NCBI RefSeq assembly: GCF_014646655.1
Contig: NZ_BMNR01000002.1
Location: 1 to 64,000, forward strand
Source of the DNA: Yeosuana aromativorans
GTDB lineage: Bacteria > Bacteroidota > Bacteroidia > Flavobacteriales > Flavobacteriaceae
Reading direction: 5' to 3'
Length of the DNA stretch: 64,000 bases
Shown: positions 11,412 to 19,503 of the stretch, in pieces
Layout of the letters: each line of letters starts with the position of its first letter
Position numbering within the stretch: the first letter of the stretch is position 1
The notes under the pieces: model-generated
The model's database searches: none
Told to the model about the DNA's origin: nothing
Seen by the model: only the letters and a program-made list of their open reading frames with translations
Translations under genes and position numbers: made by a program

Positions 11412-11972
11412 TTATGCCATATGCACAGCATACTTGTCTTCATAAATTTCTTCAATTAACTTGGCATTAAAGGCTTCAATATCTTGTGGATTTCTACTGG
11501 TGATAAGCCCTTGGTCTACAACAACTGCTTCATCAAGCCAATGGGCTCCAGCATTTTCAATATCTTTTTTTATGGAATTATAAGAGGTCACTTTACGGCC
11601 TTTAAGTACATCTGCTTCAATCAATAATGATGGGCCATGGCAAATTGCCGCAATGGGTTTTCCATTTTCAAAAAATGATCGTACAAATGATACGGCCTTT
11701 TTATTTTTTCTAAGTGTATCAGGATTGATTACACCGCCTGGAAGCATTAAAGCATCATAATGGTCTTGGGTAACATGGTCTAAAGTGGTATTTACATCAT
11801 ACGATTTGCCCCAATTACCGTTGGCCCATGATTTAATGGTGCCTTCATTTTCAGAAACAATGTCAACGTGAGCACCAGCTTGTTCTAAAGCTTTTTTTGG
11901 TTCGCTTAATTCACTTTCTTCAAATCCGTTGGTTGCAAGGATAGCAACGCGTTTTTTGCTTAATTTTTCCAT
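11412..11972 (-). CDS. DJ-1/PfpI family protein (glyoxalase/protease-like)
   Basis: 186-residue cytoplasmic protein of the class I glutamine-amidotransferase-like superfamily. The nucleophile elbow AAICHGPS places the reactive cysteine at 111, with His112 next to it; RVAILATNGFEESEL at the start and DALMLPGGVINPD are typical of the PfpI/YhbO branch, linked to stress resistance and glyoxal or Maillard-adduct repair, though the true activity is debated. Monocistronic with its own terminator. The 130 bases upstream contain three phased TTTAAC words (12073-12114), so stress-type regulation is plausible. Confidence 0.88.
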   Translation of the reverse strand: MEKLSKKRVAILATNGFEESELSEPKKALEQAGAHVDIVSENEGTIKSWANGNWGKSYDVNTTLDHVTQDHYDALMLPGGVINPDTLRKNKKAVSFVRSFFENGKPIAAICHGPSLLIEADVLKGRKVTSYNSIKKDIENAGAHWLDEAVVVDQGLITSRNPQDIEAFNAKLIEEIYEDKYAVHMA

Positions 11973-12072
11973 TTTTAAAGATTTTAAATTAATAATTTAT
12001 TTATTTAAAAGTACTTTAAAATGAAGGCTTGAAAGAATTTTAAAAGCGGTTTAACTTGAATTTATCACCTAG

Positions 12073-12114
12073 TGTTAAAGCGGTGAAAAGATAACGTTAA
12101 AGGCTCTGTTAAAT
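12073..12114 (-). promoter_or_regulatory. Phased TTTAAC(G/A) array upstream of the DJ-1 gene
   Basis: Read on the minus strand, ATTTAACA (12114-12107), CTTTAACG (12102-12095) and CTTTAACA (12080-12073) are spaced 12 and 22 bases, i.e. about one and two helical turns, with a weak match (CTTTTCAC) in the middle of the longer gap. This orientation points towards the DJ-1 gene, whose start is 101 bases downstream. The same word occurs in phased arrays at 16062-16102 and 42420-42473. Operator function is inferred. Confidence 0.45.
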
Positions 12115-12150
12115 TTATATTTTTGTTTAGAATCGCTAAAAAGGCCAATA

Positions 12151-12182
12151 AAAAAATCCGTAAGGTTTAGTTACGGATTTTA
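12151..12182 (-). terminator. Terminator after the coiled-coil membrane protein gene
   Basis: Stem AAATCCGTAA / TTACGGATTT with loop around GGTTTAG; on the minus strand it ends in a T run. It lies 26 bases after the stop at 12208. Confidence 0.88.
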
Positions 12183-12207
12183 AATAAGTGTGGTTTTATT
12201 TTAAAGA

Positions 12208-12846
12208 TTACTTACTACTGCCTTTGGTTGTTTTTTGCTTGTTGATTTCATCTTGTAATTGGCGTCTTACTTTTTGTTCGCGTTCCAAAGCAGTTTTACG
12301 GTGTTCTTCAAATTCTTCTTCCATTTCAGAAAGGGCCCGTTTGGCTTCTTTGGTCACTACATTACTATTGTTAAACTTATAGACAAATAACAAGAACAAA
12401 GCCAATAAGGCAGCTATAATAGTCCACATTAACCCATTGTAGCCACTTTTACTCATTTGCAATCCAAACAATGACATACTGTCTTTCTCTTTGTTAGTTT
12501 TGTCTAAATCATTTTGGGTATTGGCAAGATTGTTTTTTAAATCTGTTATTTCTTTTGATTGATCACTAACCACTTTTTGTGTTTCCAGTAATTCTTTATG
12601 AACAGCTTTTAAAGAGTCCAATGTATGGGCTTTTAATTCATCCAGCCAATTACGTTTGGTAACTTTGTAGGTTTGGCCGCGTTCATCTCTCCAACTACTT
12701 GATTTTTGAATAACGTACTCAAATTGGTTGTCAATGCTGCCACTATCTAGTGAAAGTGATTCTTCTTCTTGATCTGTTTGTGCAAAAGCGCTAAGGGTAA
12801 CTAGTGAAAAAAACAATATAGCGGCTAATGATTTCATGTGATTCAT
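12208..12846 (-). CDS. Signal-peptide, coiled-coil, single-span membrane protein
   Basis: 212 residues: N-terminal signal peptide (MKSLAAILFFSLVTLSAFAQ, starting at the second Met, so the true start may be 12837), an acidic/serine stretch, a segment with SSSWRDERGQTYKV, a long coiled coil (about 70-125), one membrane span (about 140-160, TIIAALLALFLLFVYKF) and a second charged coiled coil at the C-terminus. Close relatives in flavobacterial databases are often labelled tRNA (guanine-N1)-methyltransferase, which nothing in this sequence supports: it has no SPOUT motif, and the real trmD is at 8705-9382. Function unknown, probably inner-membrane. Confidence 0.8.
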   Translation of the reverse strand: MNHMKSLAAILFFSLVTLSAFAQTDQEEESLSLDSGSIDNQFEYVIQKSSSWRDERGQTYKVTKRNWLDELKAHTLDSLKAVHKELLETQKVVSDQSKEITDLKNNLANTQNDLDKTNKEKDSMSLFGLQMSKSGYNGLMWTIIAALLALFLLFVYKFNNSNVVTKEAKRALSEMEEEFEEHRKTALEREQKVRRQLQDEINKQKTTKGSSK

Positions 12847-12922
12847 GATAGAATTGGTTTAATTAGATTAAATATGATTTACGAAGTTATAAAATATTGT
12901 CAAGTAATATGATTAAATTTTA

Positions 12923-12947
12923 ACAAAAAGCCTCACTATGTGAGGCT
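12923..12947 (-). terminator. Terminator after gap
   Basis: Perfect 8-bp stem AGCCTCAC TAT GTGAGGCT (12929-12947) followed on the minus strand by TTTTTGTTA. It lies about 40 bases after the gap stop. Confidence 0.88.
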
Positions 12948-12988
12948 GAATTATATACGGAACAAACAAAAATTTGGATGTTTCAATA

Positions 12989-14437
12989 TTAATAATAGGT
13001 ATAACGCCTAACTTTTGAAATATATTTTGCAAGCCTAATAACTTGATGGCTGTAACCATATTCATTATCATACCAAATATATAGGACAACATTTTTACCA
13101 TCAGGTCTTACAATGGTGGCCTTGCTGTCATAAATGGCGGGAGCTGAACTTCCAATAATATCCGAGGAAACCAGTTCGTCACTTAATTCGTATTTTATTT
13201 GTTCAACCAAATCACCTTCAAGGGCATATTTTTTTATAATTGTATTCATGCCAGAAACAGATGTAGCTGTTTCCAACTCTAAATTGAGAATAGCTAATGA
13301 CCCATTGGGCACGGGCACTCTTATGGCGTTTGATGTTAATTTGCCTTCCAGGGTAGGTAGCGCTTTTGCGACGGCACTTCCAGCACCGGTTTCGGTTATG
13401 ACCATATTTAAGGCAGCGGCACGGCCACGGCGGTATTTTTTATGGAAGTTATCAACTAAATTTTGGTCGTTTGTATAGGCATGAATGGTTTCTAAATGGC
13501 CGCTTTTTACACCAAAAGAATCTTCAACGGCTTTTAAAATAGGGGTAATGGCATTTGTTGTACAAGATGCAGCAGAGAAGATATTGATTTTATCTGGATC
13601 ATGCTCTAAGTGATTGACGCCATGAACAATATTGGGAACACCTTTGCCAGGAGCAGTTAATAACACTTTGTCAACACCTTTTGATTTGAGATGCCTACTT
13701 AACGCATCCTTGTCCCTAAAAGCACCAGTATTATCAATAACCAAGGCTTTTTTGATATGATATACTGTATAATCGATATCCTCAGGCTGATTGGCCGAAA
13801 TGATATGGACTGTTGTGCCATTAATAATTAAAGCTTGGTTTTCAATATCAACTGATACTGTTCCAGAGAAATCACCATGAACAGAGTCATTGCGCAAAAG
13901 GGCTGCTCTTTTTTCAAGCGTAATTTCATCTATAACACCACGGGTCACAATAGCTCTTAAACGCAATTGGGTTCCTTTACCGGTTCTGGCCATAAGCTCA
14001 CGAGCCACCAAACGGCCAATTCTACCAAAGCCATACAAGACCACATCTTTGGGTTGGATACCACTGTTTTTTCCGGCATCTTTTAATTTTTTTGATACAA
14101 AAGCTGTGGCATTAGTGTATTTATCACTTTCTAAATGAAACTCATACGTCAGCTTGCCAATATCTAGCTTGGCTGGCGGGATATCTAAAGTTTTAATGGC
14201 TTGGGCAATTTCTACGGAATCAAAAATTGAAATAGGTTTTTGAACAAATTTACCTGCATATTCGTGCAAGTTTAATATTTGGCTTACGTTTCTGTCAATC
14301 AATTGATTTCTAAAAAGCACCAATTCAATGGATTTGTCATACCAAAGATCACTTACTATTTTAATAAATTCTACGGTTGCTCGTCGTCTATCTGCCTGAA
14401 AGACCAATTCCTTTTCATAGGTTTTGTTAAAACTCAT
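12989..14437 (-). CDS. gap: Glyceraldehyde-3-phosphate dehydrogenase, long form
   Basis: Converts glyceraldehyde-3-phosphate to 1,3-bisphosphoglycerate with NAD(P)+ in glycolysis or the reverse in gluconeogenesis. The core is complete: Rossmann loop VVLYGFGRIGR (132-142), catalytic Cys292 in FSAASCTTNAITP, His319 in TIHAYTNDQN, and the C-terminal WYDNEYGYSHQVI. The protein is 482 residues because about 130 residues precede the usual GAPDH N-terminus; that extension (FQADRRRATVEFIKIVSDLWYD...) has no motif I recognise. This long form is known in Bacteroidota. Monocistronic with its own terminator. Which direction and cofactor it favours cannot be read from sequence. Confidence 0.95.
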   Translation of the reverse strand: MSFNKTYEKELVFQADRRRATVEFIKIVSDLWYDKSIELVLFRNQLIDRNVSQILNLHEYAGKFVQKPISIFDSVEIAQAIKTLDIPPAKLDIGKLTYEFHLESDKYTNATAFVSKKLKDAGKNSGIQPKDVVLYGFGRIGRLVARELMARTGKGTQLRLRAIVTRGVIDEITLEKRAALLRNDSVHGDFSGTVSVDIENQALIINGTTVHIISANQPEDIDYTVYHIKKALVIDNTGAFRDKDALSRHLKSKGVDKVLLTAPGKGVPNIVHGVNHLEHDPDKINIFSAASCTTNAITPILKAVEDSFGVKSGHLETIHAYTNDQNLVDNFHKKYRRGRAAALNMVITETGAGSAVAKALPTLEGKLTSNAIRVPVPNGSLAILNLELETATSVSGMNTIIKKYALEGDLVEQIKYELSDELVSSDIIGSSAPAIYDSKATIVRPDGKNVVLYIWYDNEYGYSHQVIRLAKYISKVRRYTYY

Positions 14438-14517
14438 GGTGAAATGTTTAGTTTGTTTTTATAAATTTTCGCAAAAATACTATATTTCAAACGTTTTCGT
14501 AAAGCATTTAGCCAAAA

Positions 14518-14552
14518 AAATAACCCTCTTTGTTTTTACTCAAAAGAGGGTT
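14518..14552 (-). terminator. Terminator after the htrA gene
   Basis: Stem AACCCTCTTTG / CAAAAGAGGGTT with a T-rich loop, followed by a TTATTTTT tract on the minus strand, 26 bases after the protease stop. Confidence 0.88.
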
Positions 14553-14577
14553 AAATCAATTAATGTATTTACAGTTG

Positions 14578-15987
14578 TTATCTAAAATTATAGCGTTCTT
14601 TTTCGCCGTTTTTGTTTATCAGTTCTATTCTTAAAGGCTCATAAGGAGATCTGTTTTTTATAATATTTTGGGCGTCATCCACGGTTTTAATTTTCTCATC
14701 ATTAATGGCTGTTATGATAGCGCCTTCTTCAATGCCATTGTTCATCCAATATTCAGCATATTTGGCATCTAATTGAACAATTTTTATTCCGTTTGAAACA
14801 TTATATTTTTTCAAATCGGCTGGTTTGGCATTTTTAACTTGACCAACCATGGGTAGGGTAATTGTGGTATTCTTCATTAATTTGACAGATACTGTTTTTG
14901 GACTGCCATCTCTCAGCAATTTCACTGTCACAACATCATCAGGGCGTTTGGTACTTAAATGACCTTTTAAATCTGAAAATTTAGAAATTTTCAAGCCATC
15001 AATTTCCTTAATGATATCACCGTTTTGAATACCGGCTTTTTCAGCACCAGAGTCTTCCATCACACTCTGTACATAAAAACCTTCGGTATCTGTAATTCCA
15101 ATTTTCTCAGCAAAATCACTATTAAGAGCACCGCCAGTAACACCAAGAACACCATTTTGCACGTTTCCATACTCCATAATATCTTCAATCACTTTTCTAG
15201 CAATGTTACTTGGAACGGCAAAAGAATAGCCTATATAAGAACCTGTTTGTGAAGTTATGGCTGTGTTGATTCCAATCAATTCACCTTTTGTATTTACTAA
15301 AGCACCACCAGAGTTACCAGGATTCACTGCGGCATCAGTTTGAATGAATGATTGAATATGCTCACCTGTTGGGTCTAAACTTCTTGATTTAGCACTTATG
15401 ATACCCGCCGTAACAGTTGATGTTAGGTTAAACGGATTTCCAACGGCCAATACCCATTCTCCAATTTTAGCGTTATCAGAGTCCCCAAAAGTTGCATATG
15501 GCAAGTCTTCATCTGCATCAATTTTTATAAGCGCTATATCGGTTTTTGGATCAGAACCAATAATTTTGGCATCGTAGGTTTTATTGTTGTTTAAAGTAAC
15601 CGATAATTCCTGTGAATTCTCGATAACATGGTTATTGGTAATAATATAACCATCAGCAGTAATAATCACTCCAGAGCCTGTACCTATTTGGGCGCGTTGC
15701 GGACTTCTACCTAAAAACAAATCCTCAATAGTCATTTGCCCAGTGCTTACTGAAAGGTTTTTAACATGCACAACAGTGTTAATGCTGTTTTCGGCAGCTA
15801 CCGTTAAGTCGGGTGCTTCATACGGGGTTTTTACATTACTTACATTACTTGCCGGAAGAAATGTAGGATTTGATTCCGCAGAAGATAAAACTATACTTTT
15901 GTTGTCATTTAAAAATAACTTGTAGGCACCAAGCGTTAATATACCACCCAGAGCAGAGGCCAATACTAAGGTTAAGATTTTTTTCAT
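14578..15987 (-). CDS. degP: Do/HtrA family periplasmic serine protease
   Basis: Envelope quality-control protease and chaperone. 469 residues: N-terminal membrane anchor or signal (about 4-22), trypsin-like domain with His120 (ITNNHV), Asp150 (DPKTDIALI) and Ser226 (NPGNSGGAL), then two PDZ domains (about 265-370, with IQNGDIIKEIDG, and about 385-465, with IEEGAIITAIND). Closest in architecture to DegP/DegQ. Divergent from dapF; the shared 156-bp intergenic region carries four phased TTTTAAC words, suggesting control by a response regulator. Confidence 0.95.
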   Translation of the reverse strand: MKKILTLVLASALGGILTLGAYKLFLNDNKSIVLSSAESNPTFLPASNVSNVKTPYEAPDLTVAAENSINTVVHVKNLSVSTGQMTIEDLFLGRSPQRAQIGTGSGVIITADGYIITNNHVIENSQELSVTLNNNKTYDAKIIGSDPKTDIALIKIDADEDLPYATFGDSDNAKIGEWVLAVGNPFNLTSTVTAGIISAKSRSLDPTGEHIQSFIQTDAAVNPGNSGGALVNTKGELIGINTAITSQTGSYIGYSFAVPSNIARKVIEDIMEYGNVQNGVLGVTGGALNSDFAEKIGITDTEGFYVQSVMEDSGAEKAGIQNGDIIKEIDGLKISKFSDLKGHLSTKRPDDVVTVKLLRDGSPKTVSVKLMKNTTITLPMVGQVKNAKPADLKKYNVSNGIKIVQLDAKYAEYWMNNGIEEGAIITAINDEKIKTVDDAQNIIKNRSPYEPLRIELINKNGEKERYNFR

Positions 15988-16061
15988 TTGTATATGTTTT
16001 AAGATTGTGTTTTTAATTAAATAACGATTAAAATTAAATATTTATTGAATGTCATATTTTC

Positions 16062-16102
16062 TTTTAACGATTTTTAACGCCAATTTTAACGCCCATTTAA
16101 CA
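16062..16102 (+). promoter_or_regulatory. Four phased TTTTAAC(G/A) words between htrA and dapF
   Basis: TTTTAACG at 16062-16069, 16072-16079 and 16084-16091 and ATTTAACA at 16095-16102: spacings 10, 12 and 11 bases, so all four present to one face of the helix. The array ends 25 bases before the dapF -7 box and lies 75 bases upstream of the htrA start. Tandem sites of about 11 bp are how OmpR/PhoB-family response regulators bind (for example Pho boxes of TTAACA type). Which regulator acts here is not shown. Confidence 0.55.
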
Positions 16103-16126
16103 CCTAAAAAAACGGTTTAATATTTA

Positions 16127-16134
16127 TATATTTG
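16127..16134 (+). promoter_or_regulatory. -7 box of the dapF operon
   Basis: TATATTTG matches the Bacteroidota -7 consensus TAnnTTTG. Transcription would start within about 10 bases, just ahead of ATG 16144, which rules out the TTG at 16132 as the dapF start because it lies inside the box. Confidence 0.65.
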
Positions 16135-16143
16135 TGCCTGATT

Positions 16144-16917
16144 ATGGAACAGACATTTTATAAATACCAAGGAACGGGAAATGATTTTGTGATGATAGAC
16201 AATCGTCAGCAAACATTTGACAAAAGCAATACCAAGCATATTGCCTTTTTGTGTGATAGACGATTTGGAATAGGTGCCGATGGATTGATTTTATTGGAAA
16301 ACCACAAGAGTCTGGATTTTAAAATGGTCTATTACAATGCCGATGGTAATGAGAGTTCCATGTGTGGTAATGGTGGGCGTTGTTTGGTAGCCTTTGCAAA
16401 GCAGTTAGGAATTATTACAGACAAAGCAACATTTGAAGCCATTGACGGCCCGCACTATGCAACCATAAATGACAATATAGTTACATTGCAAATGCAAGAT
16501 GTGAATACGGTTGATAAATATGATACTCATGTGTTTTTAAACACGGGTTCACCACATCATGTGCAATTTGAAGACCACATTGAGGATTTTGACATACAAA
16601 CAAAAGGGGCCAACATACGATATGGATCTCCTTATAATGAGGCTGGCAGTAATGTGAACTTTGTGAAAAAGATTTCAGATGCCACGTTTGCGGTTAGGAC
16701 TTATGAGCGAGGTGTTGAAGGAGAAACCTTTTCCTGTGGCACAGGTGTGACAGCCGTGGCAATAGCCATGAATTTTTTAGGAGAAACCAATCAAAACCTT
16801 GTCACTTTACAAACACAAGGCGGCGAGCTTAAGGTGTCATTTGCAAAAAAAGGCGATTTATATACCAATGTTTGTTTAATTGGGCCAGCCACATTTGTTT
16901 TTAAAGGCTCCATATGA
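16144..16917 (+). CDS. dapF: Diaminopimelate epimerase
   Basis: Interconverts LL- and meso-diaminopimelate for lysine and peptidoglycan synthesis. 257 residues with the two catalytic cysteines: Cys74 in NESSMCGNGGRC and Cys198 in FSCGTGVTA. Start ATG 16144 is chosen because the upstream in-frame TTG overlaps the -7 promoter box; the mRNA leader must be very short. It overlaps the following acetyltransferase gene by four bases and leads an operon with mltG, another wall gene. Confidence 0.96.
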   Translation: MEQTFYKYQGTGNDFVMIDNRQQTFDKSNTKHIAFLCDRRFGIGADGLILLENHKSLDFKMVYYNADGNESSMCGNGGRCLVAFAKQLGIITDKATFEAIDGPHYATINDNIVTLQMQDVNTVDKYDTHVFLNTGSPHHVQFEDHIEDFDIQTKGANIRYGSPYNEAGSNVNFVKKISDATFAVRTYERGVEGETFSCGTGVTAVAIAMNFLGETNQNLVTLQTQGGELKVSFAKKGDLYTNVCLIGPATFVFKGSI

Positions 16918-17438
16918 TTACATTAAAAGGAGAACATATTTATTTACGGGCACTTGAGCCAGAAGATTTGGAGTTTATCCATACCATTGAAAATGATGAA
17001 TCCATTTGGGAACTGAGCAATACTTTAGTACCATATTCAAAATTTTTGATCAGGCAGTATTTGGAGCAGTCCCAAAAAGATATTTTTGAAGTGAAACAGT
17101 TGCGTTTGGTTATTTCCAGTTATGAAAATGAAGCATTGGGAATGATAGATTTGTTTGATTTTGATTTTAAAAATGCTAGGGCAGGTGTTGGTATTTTAGT
17201 GAGAGACCATGAAAAAAGGCAGATGGGTTATGGGCGAGAAGCCCTTCAGCTATTGATCAATTACAGTTTCAATCATCTTGACTTGCACCAATTATATTGC
17301 AATGTTTCTGAAGGTAACCAAGCCAGTATAAAGCTATTTGAAGGTCAGGGATTTGTCAAAATCGGATTAAAAAAGGATTGGAACTACGTCAATGGTGCCT
17401 TTAAAAACGAATATATATATCAGCTTTTAAATAATTAA
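16914..17438 (+). CDS. GNAT acetyltransferase, RimJ/RimL-like
   Basis: 174 residues. Acetyl-CoA binding motif A region reads VGILVRDHEKRQMGYGREAL (about 97-116), followed by HQLYCNVSEGNQASIKLFEGQGF, the standard motif B of GNAT enzymes. Starts with ITLKGEHIYLRALEPEDLEFI, as in RimJ/RimL-type N-acetyltransferases; the substrate could be a protein N-terminus, an amino acid or a small amine. Translationally coupled to dapF (ATGA overlap) and directly abutting mltG. Confidence 0.85.
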   Translation: MITLKGEHIYLRALEPEDLEFIHTIENDESIWELSNTLVPYSKFLIRQYLEQSQKDIFEVKQLRLVISSYENEALGMIDLFDFDFKNARAGVGILVRDHEKRQMGYGREALQLLINYSFNHLDLHQLYCNVSEGNQASIKLFEGQGFVKIGLKKDWNYVNGAFKNEYIYQLLNN

Positions 17439-18482
17439 ATGTATTTAAAGAAAATAATAATTACCATAGCACTTTTAGGGTTGGTTGTGGCATCATATTT
17501 TGCTTACTATGTATACAGTGTTATGCTCAAGCCCAACACAGCCTTTAATAATAGCACAGCTTATATTTATGTGCCAACCAATGCAACCTATAAAGATGTT
17601 AGGGAGCAACTAGTTCCGTTGTTGAAGGACATTGACAAGTTTGATGCATTGGCCGAGCAGAAAAAATATGTCAATAATGTAAAAGCGGGCAGGTACATCA
17701 TAAAAAAAGGAATGAATAATAATGATATTATCAATTCTATTAGAAGCAGAAATGTGCCTATAAGACTTTCCTTTAATAATCAAGAAACTATACAAAAACT
17801 TGCTGGGCGTATTGGCTCGCAGATTGAGGCAGATAGTTTATCATTGGTAAAAGCCATGTTGGATGATTCATTTTTAAACAAGCACGGTTTTAATAAGGCT
17901 ACCGCTTTGGGAATGTACATTCCCAACAGTTATGAGTTCTTTTGGAATACATCTGCAGAGCAGTTTAGGGAAAGAATGCTTAAGGAATATAACCGTTTTT
18001 GGACCGAATCAAGAATTGAAAAAGCCAAAGCTTTGGGGCTGTCTCCATCACAGGTTATCGCACTGGCATCAATTGTTTATGAAGAATCCAAACAAGCTGA
18101 TGAACAGCCAAAGATAGCTGGTGTATATATCAATAGATTGAAAATAGGCATTCCATTGCAGGCAGATCCCACTATTAAATATGCGGCTTATCAATTGCCA
18201 AAATATAAGAACACGGTTATCAGACGTGTATTAAATGTTCATAAGGAAATTGATTCACCATATAATACCTATAAATATGCCGGTTTGCCTCCTGGTTTGA
18301 TAGCTATGCCAGATGTGTCGGCTATTGATGCGGTTTTAAACTATGAAAAGCATTCCTATTTATATTTTGCTGCCGATCCCAACAAATTAGGATATCATAA
18401 GTTTGCCAAAACATTATCCCAGCATAATGCTAATGCAAGAGCCTATCAACGATATTTATCATCCCATGGCATAAATAAATAG
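17439..18482 (+). CDS. mltG: Endolytic murein transglycosylase MltG
   Basis: Cuts nascent glycan strands in the periplasm and so sets their length. 347 residues: one N-terminal membrane span (about 7-27), a LysM-like region (about 40-105) and the YceG catalytic domain with ASIVYEES (about 210-217, containing the conserved catalytic Glu), GVYINRLKIGIPLQADPTIKY and PYNTYKYAGLPPGLIAMP. No gap to the preceding gene, so it belongs to the dapF operon. Confidence 0.94.
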   Translation: MYLKKIIITIALLGLVVASYFAYYVYSVMLKPNTAFNNSTAYIYVPTNATYKDVREQLVPLLKDIDKFDALAEQKKYVNNVKAGRYIIKKGMNNNDIINSIRSRNVPIRLSFNNQETIQKLAGRIGSQIEADSLSLVKAMLDDSFLNKHGFNKATALGMYIPNSYEFFWNTSAEQFRERMLKEYNRFWTESRIEKAKALGLSPSQVIALASIVYEESKQADEQPKIAGVYINRLKIGIPLQADPTIKYAAYQLPKYKNTVIRRVLNVHKEIDSPYNTYKYAGLPPGLIAMPDVSAIDAVLNYEKHSYLYFAADPNKLGYHKFAKTLSQHNANARAYQRYLSSHGINK

Positions 18483-18484
18483 AT

Positions 18485-19393
18485 TTGTTAGTGAGGCTCA
18501 AATATGGTTTGCTTTTAATTTTAATATCAAACCTTGCCTTTTCACAATCTAAACTCAATTCTTTTTTAAAACCAAGTGATTCCTTAAACACTTCTAGGAG
18601 AAATGCTGTTGTTATATCGGAGACCTCGTTAGCTGGATTGACCCTTATTGGATTGAACCAATTGTGGTATGCTGATTATGAAAAGTCTCAGTTTCACACT
18701 ATAAACGATAATAATGAGTGGCTGCAGATGGATAAGTTTGGACACGTTTTTTCATCTTATCAATTGGGAAGAGTAGGAGCTGATGTTTTAAATTGGAGCG
18801 GCGTTAGCAAAAAGGACCAATTGATTTATGGTGCCACATTAGGATTTGCATTTTTAACAACGGTTGAAATTTTCGATGGATTTTCAAAAGAATGGGGCTT
18901 TTCTTGGGGTGACATTCTGGCAAACGGAACTGGCACTGGGTTGTATATTGGTCAAGAATTGCTATGGAATGAACAACGAATTGCTTTAAAGTTCTCGTTT
19001 CATCAAACCAGATATGCCTTGCAGAGTCCGGATAAGCTAGGACAAAACTTTACGGAACAGTTATTGAAGGATTATAACGGGCAAACGTATTGGTTGAGTG
19101 CTAACCTTCATGCGTTCTTTAAACAAAGTAAAATTCCAAAATGGCTAAACATTGCCTTTGGTTATGGGGCTGACGGGATGTTGAGCGGCACTAAAGATAT
19201 TGACAATCAGTTGTTAACAAATTATGACAGGCATAGGCAGTTCTATTTAAGTTTTGATGTAAATTTGAATAATATTAAAACAGAGTCGCATATTTTGAAG
19301 TCAGTTTTTAGTGTTTTTAATGTTATAAAAGTTCCTTTTCCCGCCCTAGAATTTAGTAAAAACAGATGTGTTTTTCATCTGTTCTACTATTAA
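18485..19393 (+). CDS. DUF2279 (YfiM-like) predicted lipid-associated envelope protein
   Basis: 302 residues with an N-terminal signal peptide (LKYGLLLILISNLAFSQ). The conserved DUF2279 features are W/Y-rich segments such as LNQLWYADYEKSQFH, MDKFGHVFSSYQLGR and EWGFSWGDILANGTGTG. Function unknown. It begins two bases after mltG, with TTG at 18485 or GTG at 18491 as the only plausible starts before the signal peptide. A hairpin-like AACAGATG/CATCTGTT lies inside its last codons (about 19362-19384). Confidence 0.8.
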   Translation: MLVRLKYGLLLILISNLAFSQSKLNSFLKPSDSLNTSRRNAVVISETSLAGLTLIGLNQLWYADYEKSQFHTINDNNEWLQMDKFGHVFSSYQLGRVGADVLNWSGVSKKDQLIYGATLGFAFLTTVEIFDGFSKEWGFSWGDILANGTGTGLYIGQELLWNEQRIALKFSFHQTRYALQSPDKLGQNFTEQLLKDYNGQTYWLSANLHAFFKQSKIPKWLNIAFGYGADGMLSGTKDIDNQLLTNYDRHRQFYLSFDVNLNNIKTESHILKSVFSVFNVIKVPFPALEFSKNRCVFHLFYY

Positions 19394-19438
19394 AAATAGC
19401 ACATAAACGAGTAATTTTGAATTAATTAAAAAAATGTG

Positions 19439-19446
19439 TAATTTTG
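19439..19446 (+). promoter_or_regulatory. -7 box for the lysozyme-like gene
   Basis: TAATTTTG fits TAnnTTTG; a second copy of the same octamer lies at 19412-19419. It places the transcription start near 19450 and supports ATG 19504 as the start of the next gene. Confidence 0.55.
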
Positions 19447-19503
19447 CACGCTCAAATTTTCAGGCATATTTTTTGTAAAATATACCGAAGAAATTTAAAG
19501 CTT

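Noticed and set aside
16132-16143. Upstream TTG start for dapF
   Set aside because: It lies inside the -7 promoter box and so would not be on the transcript.
19444-19503. Longer N-terminus for the lysozyme-like protein
   Set aside because: The upstream codons overlap the -7 box and would precede the signal peptide with unrelated residues.
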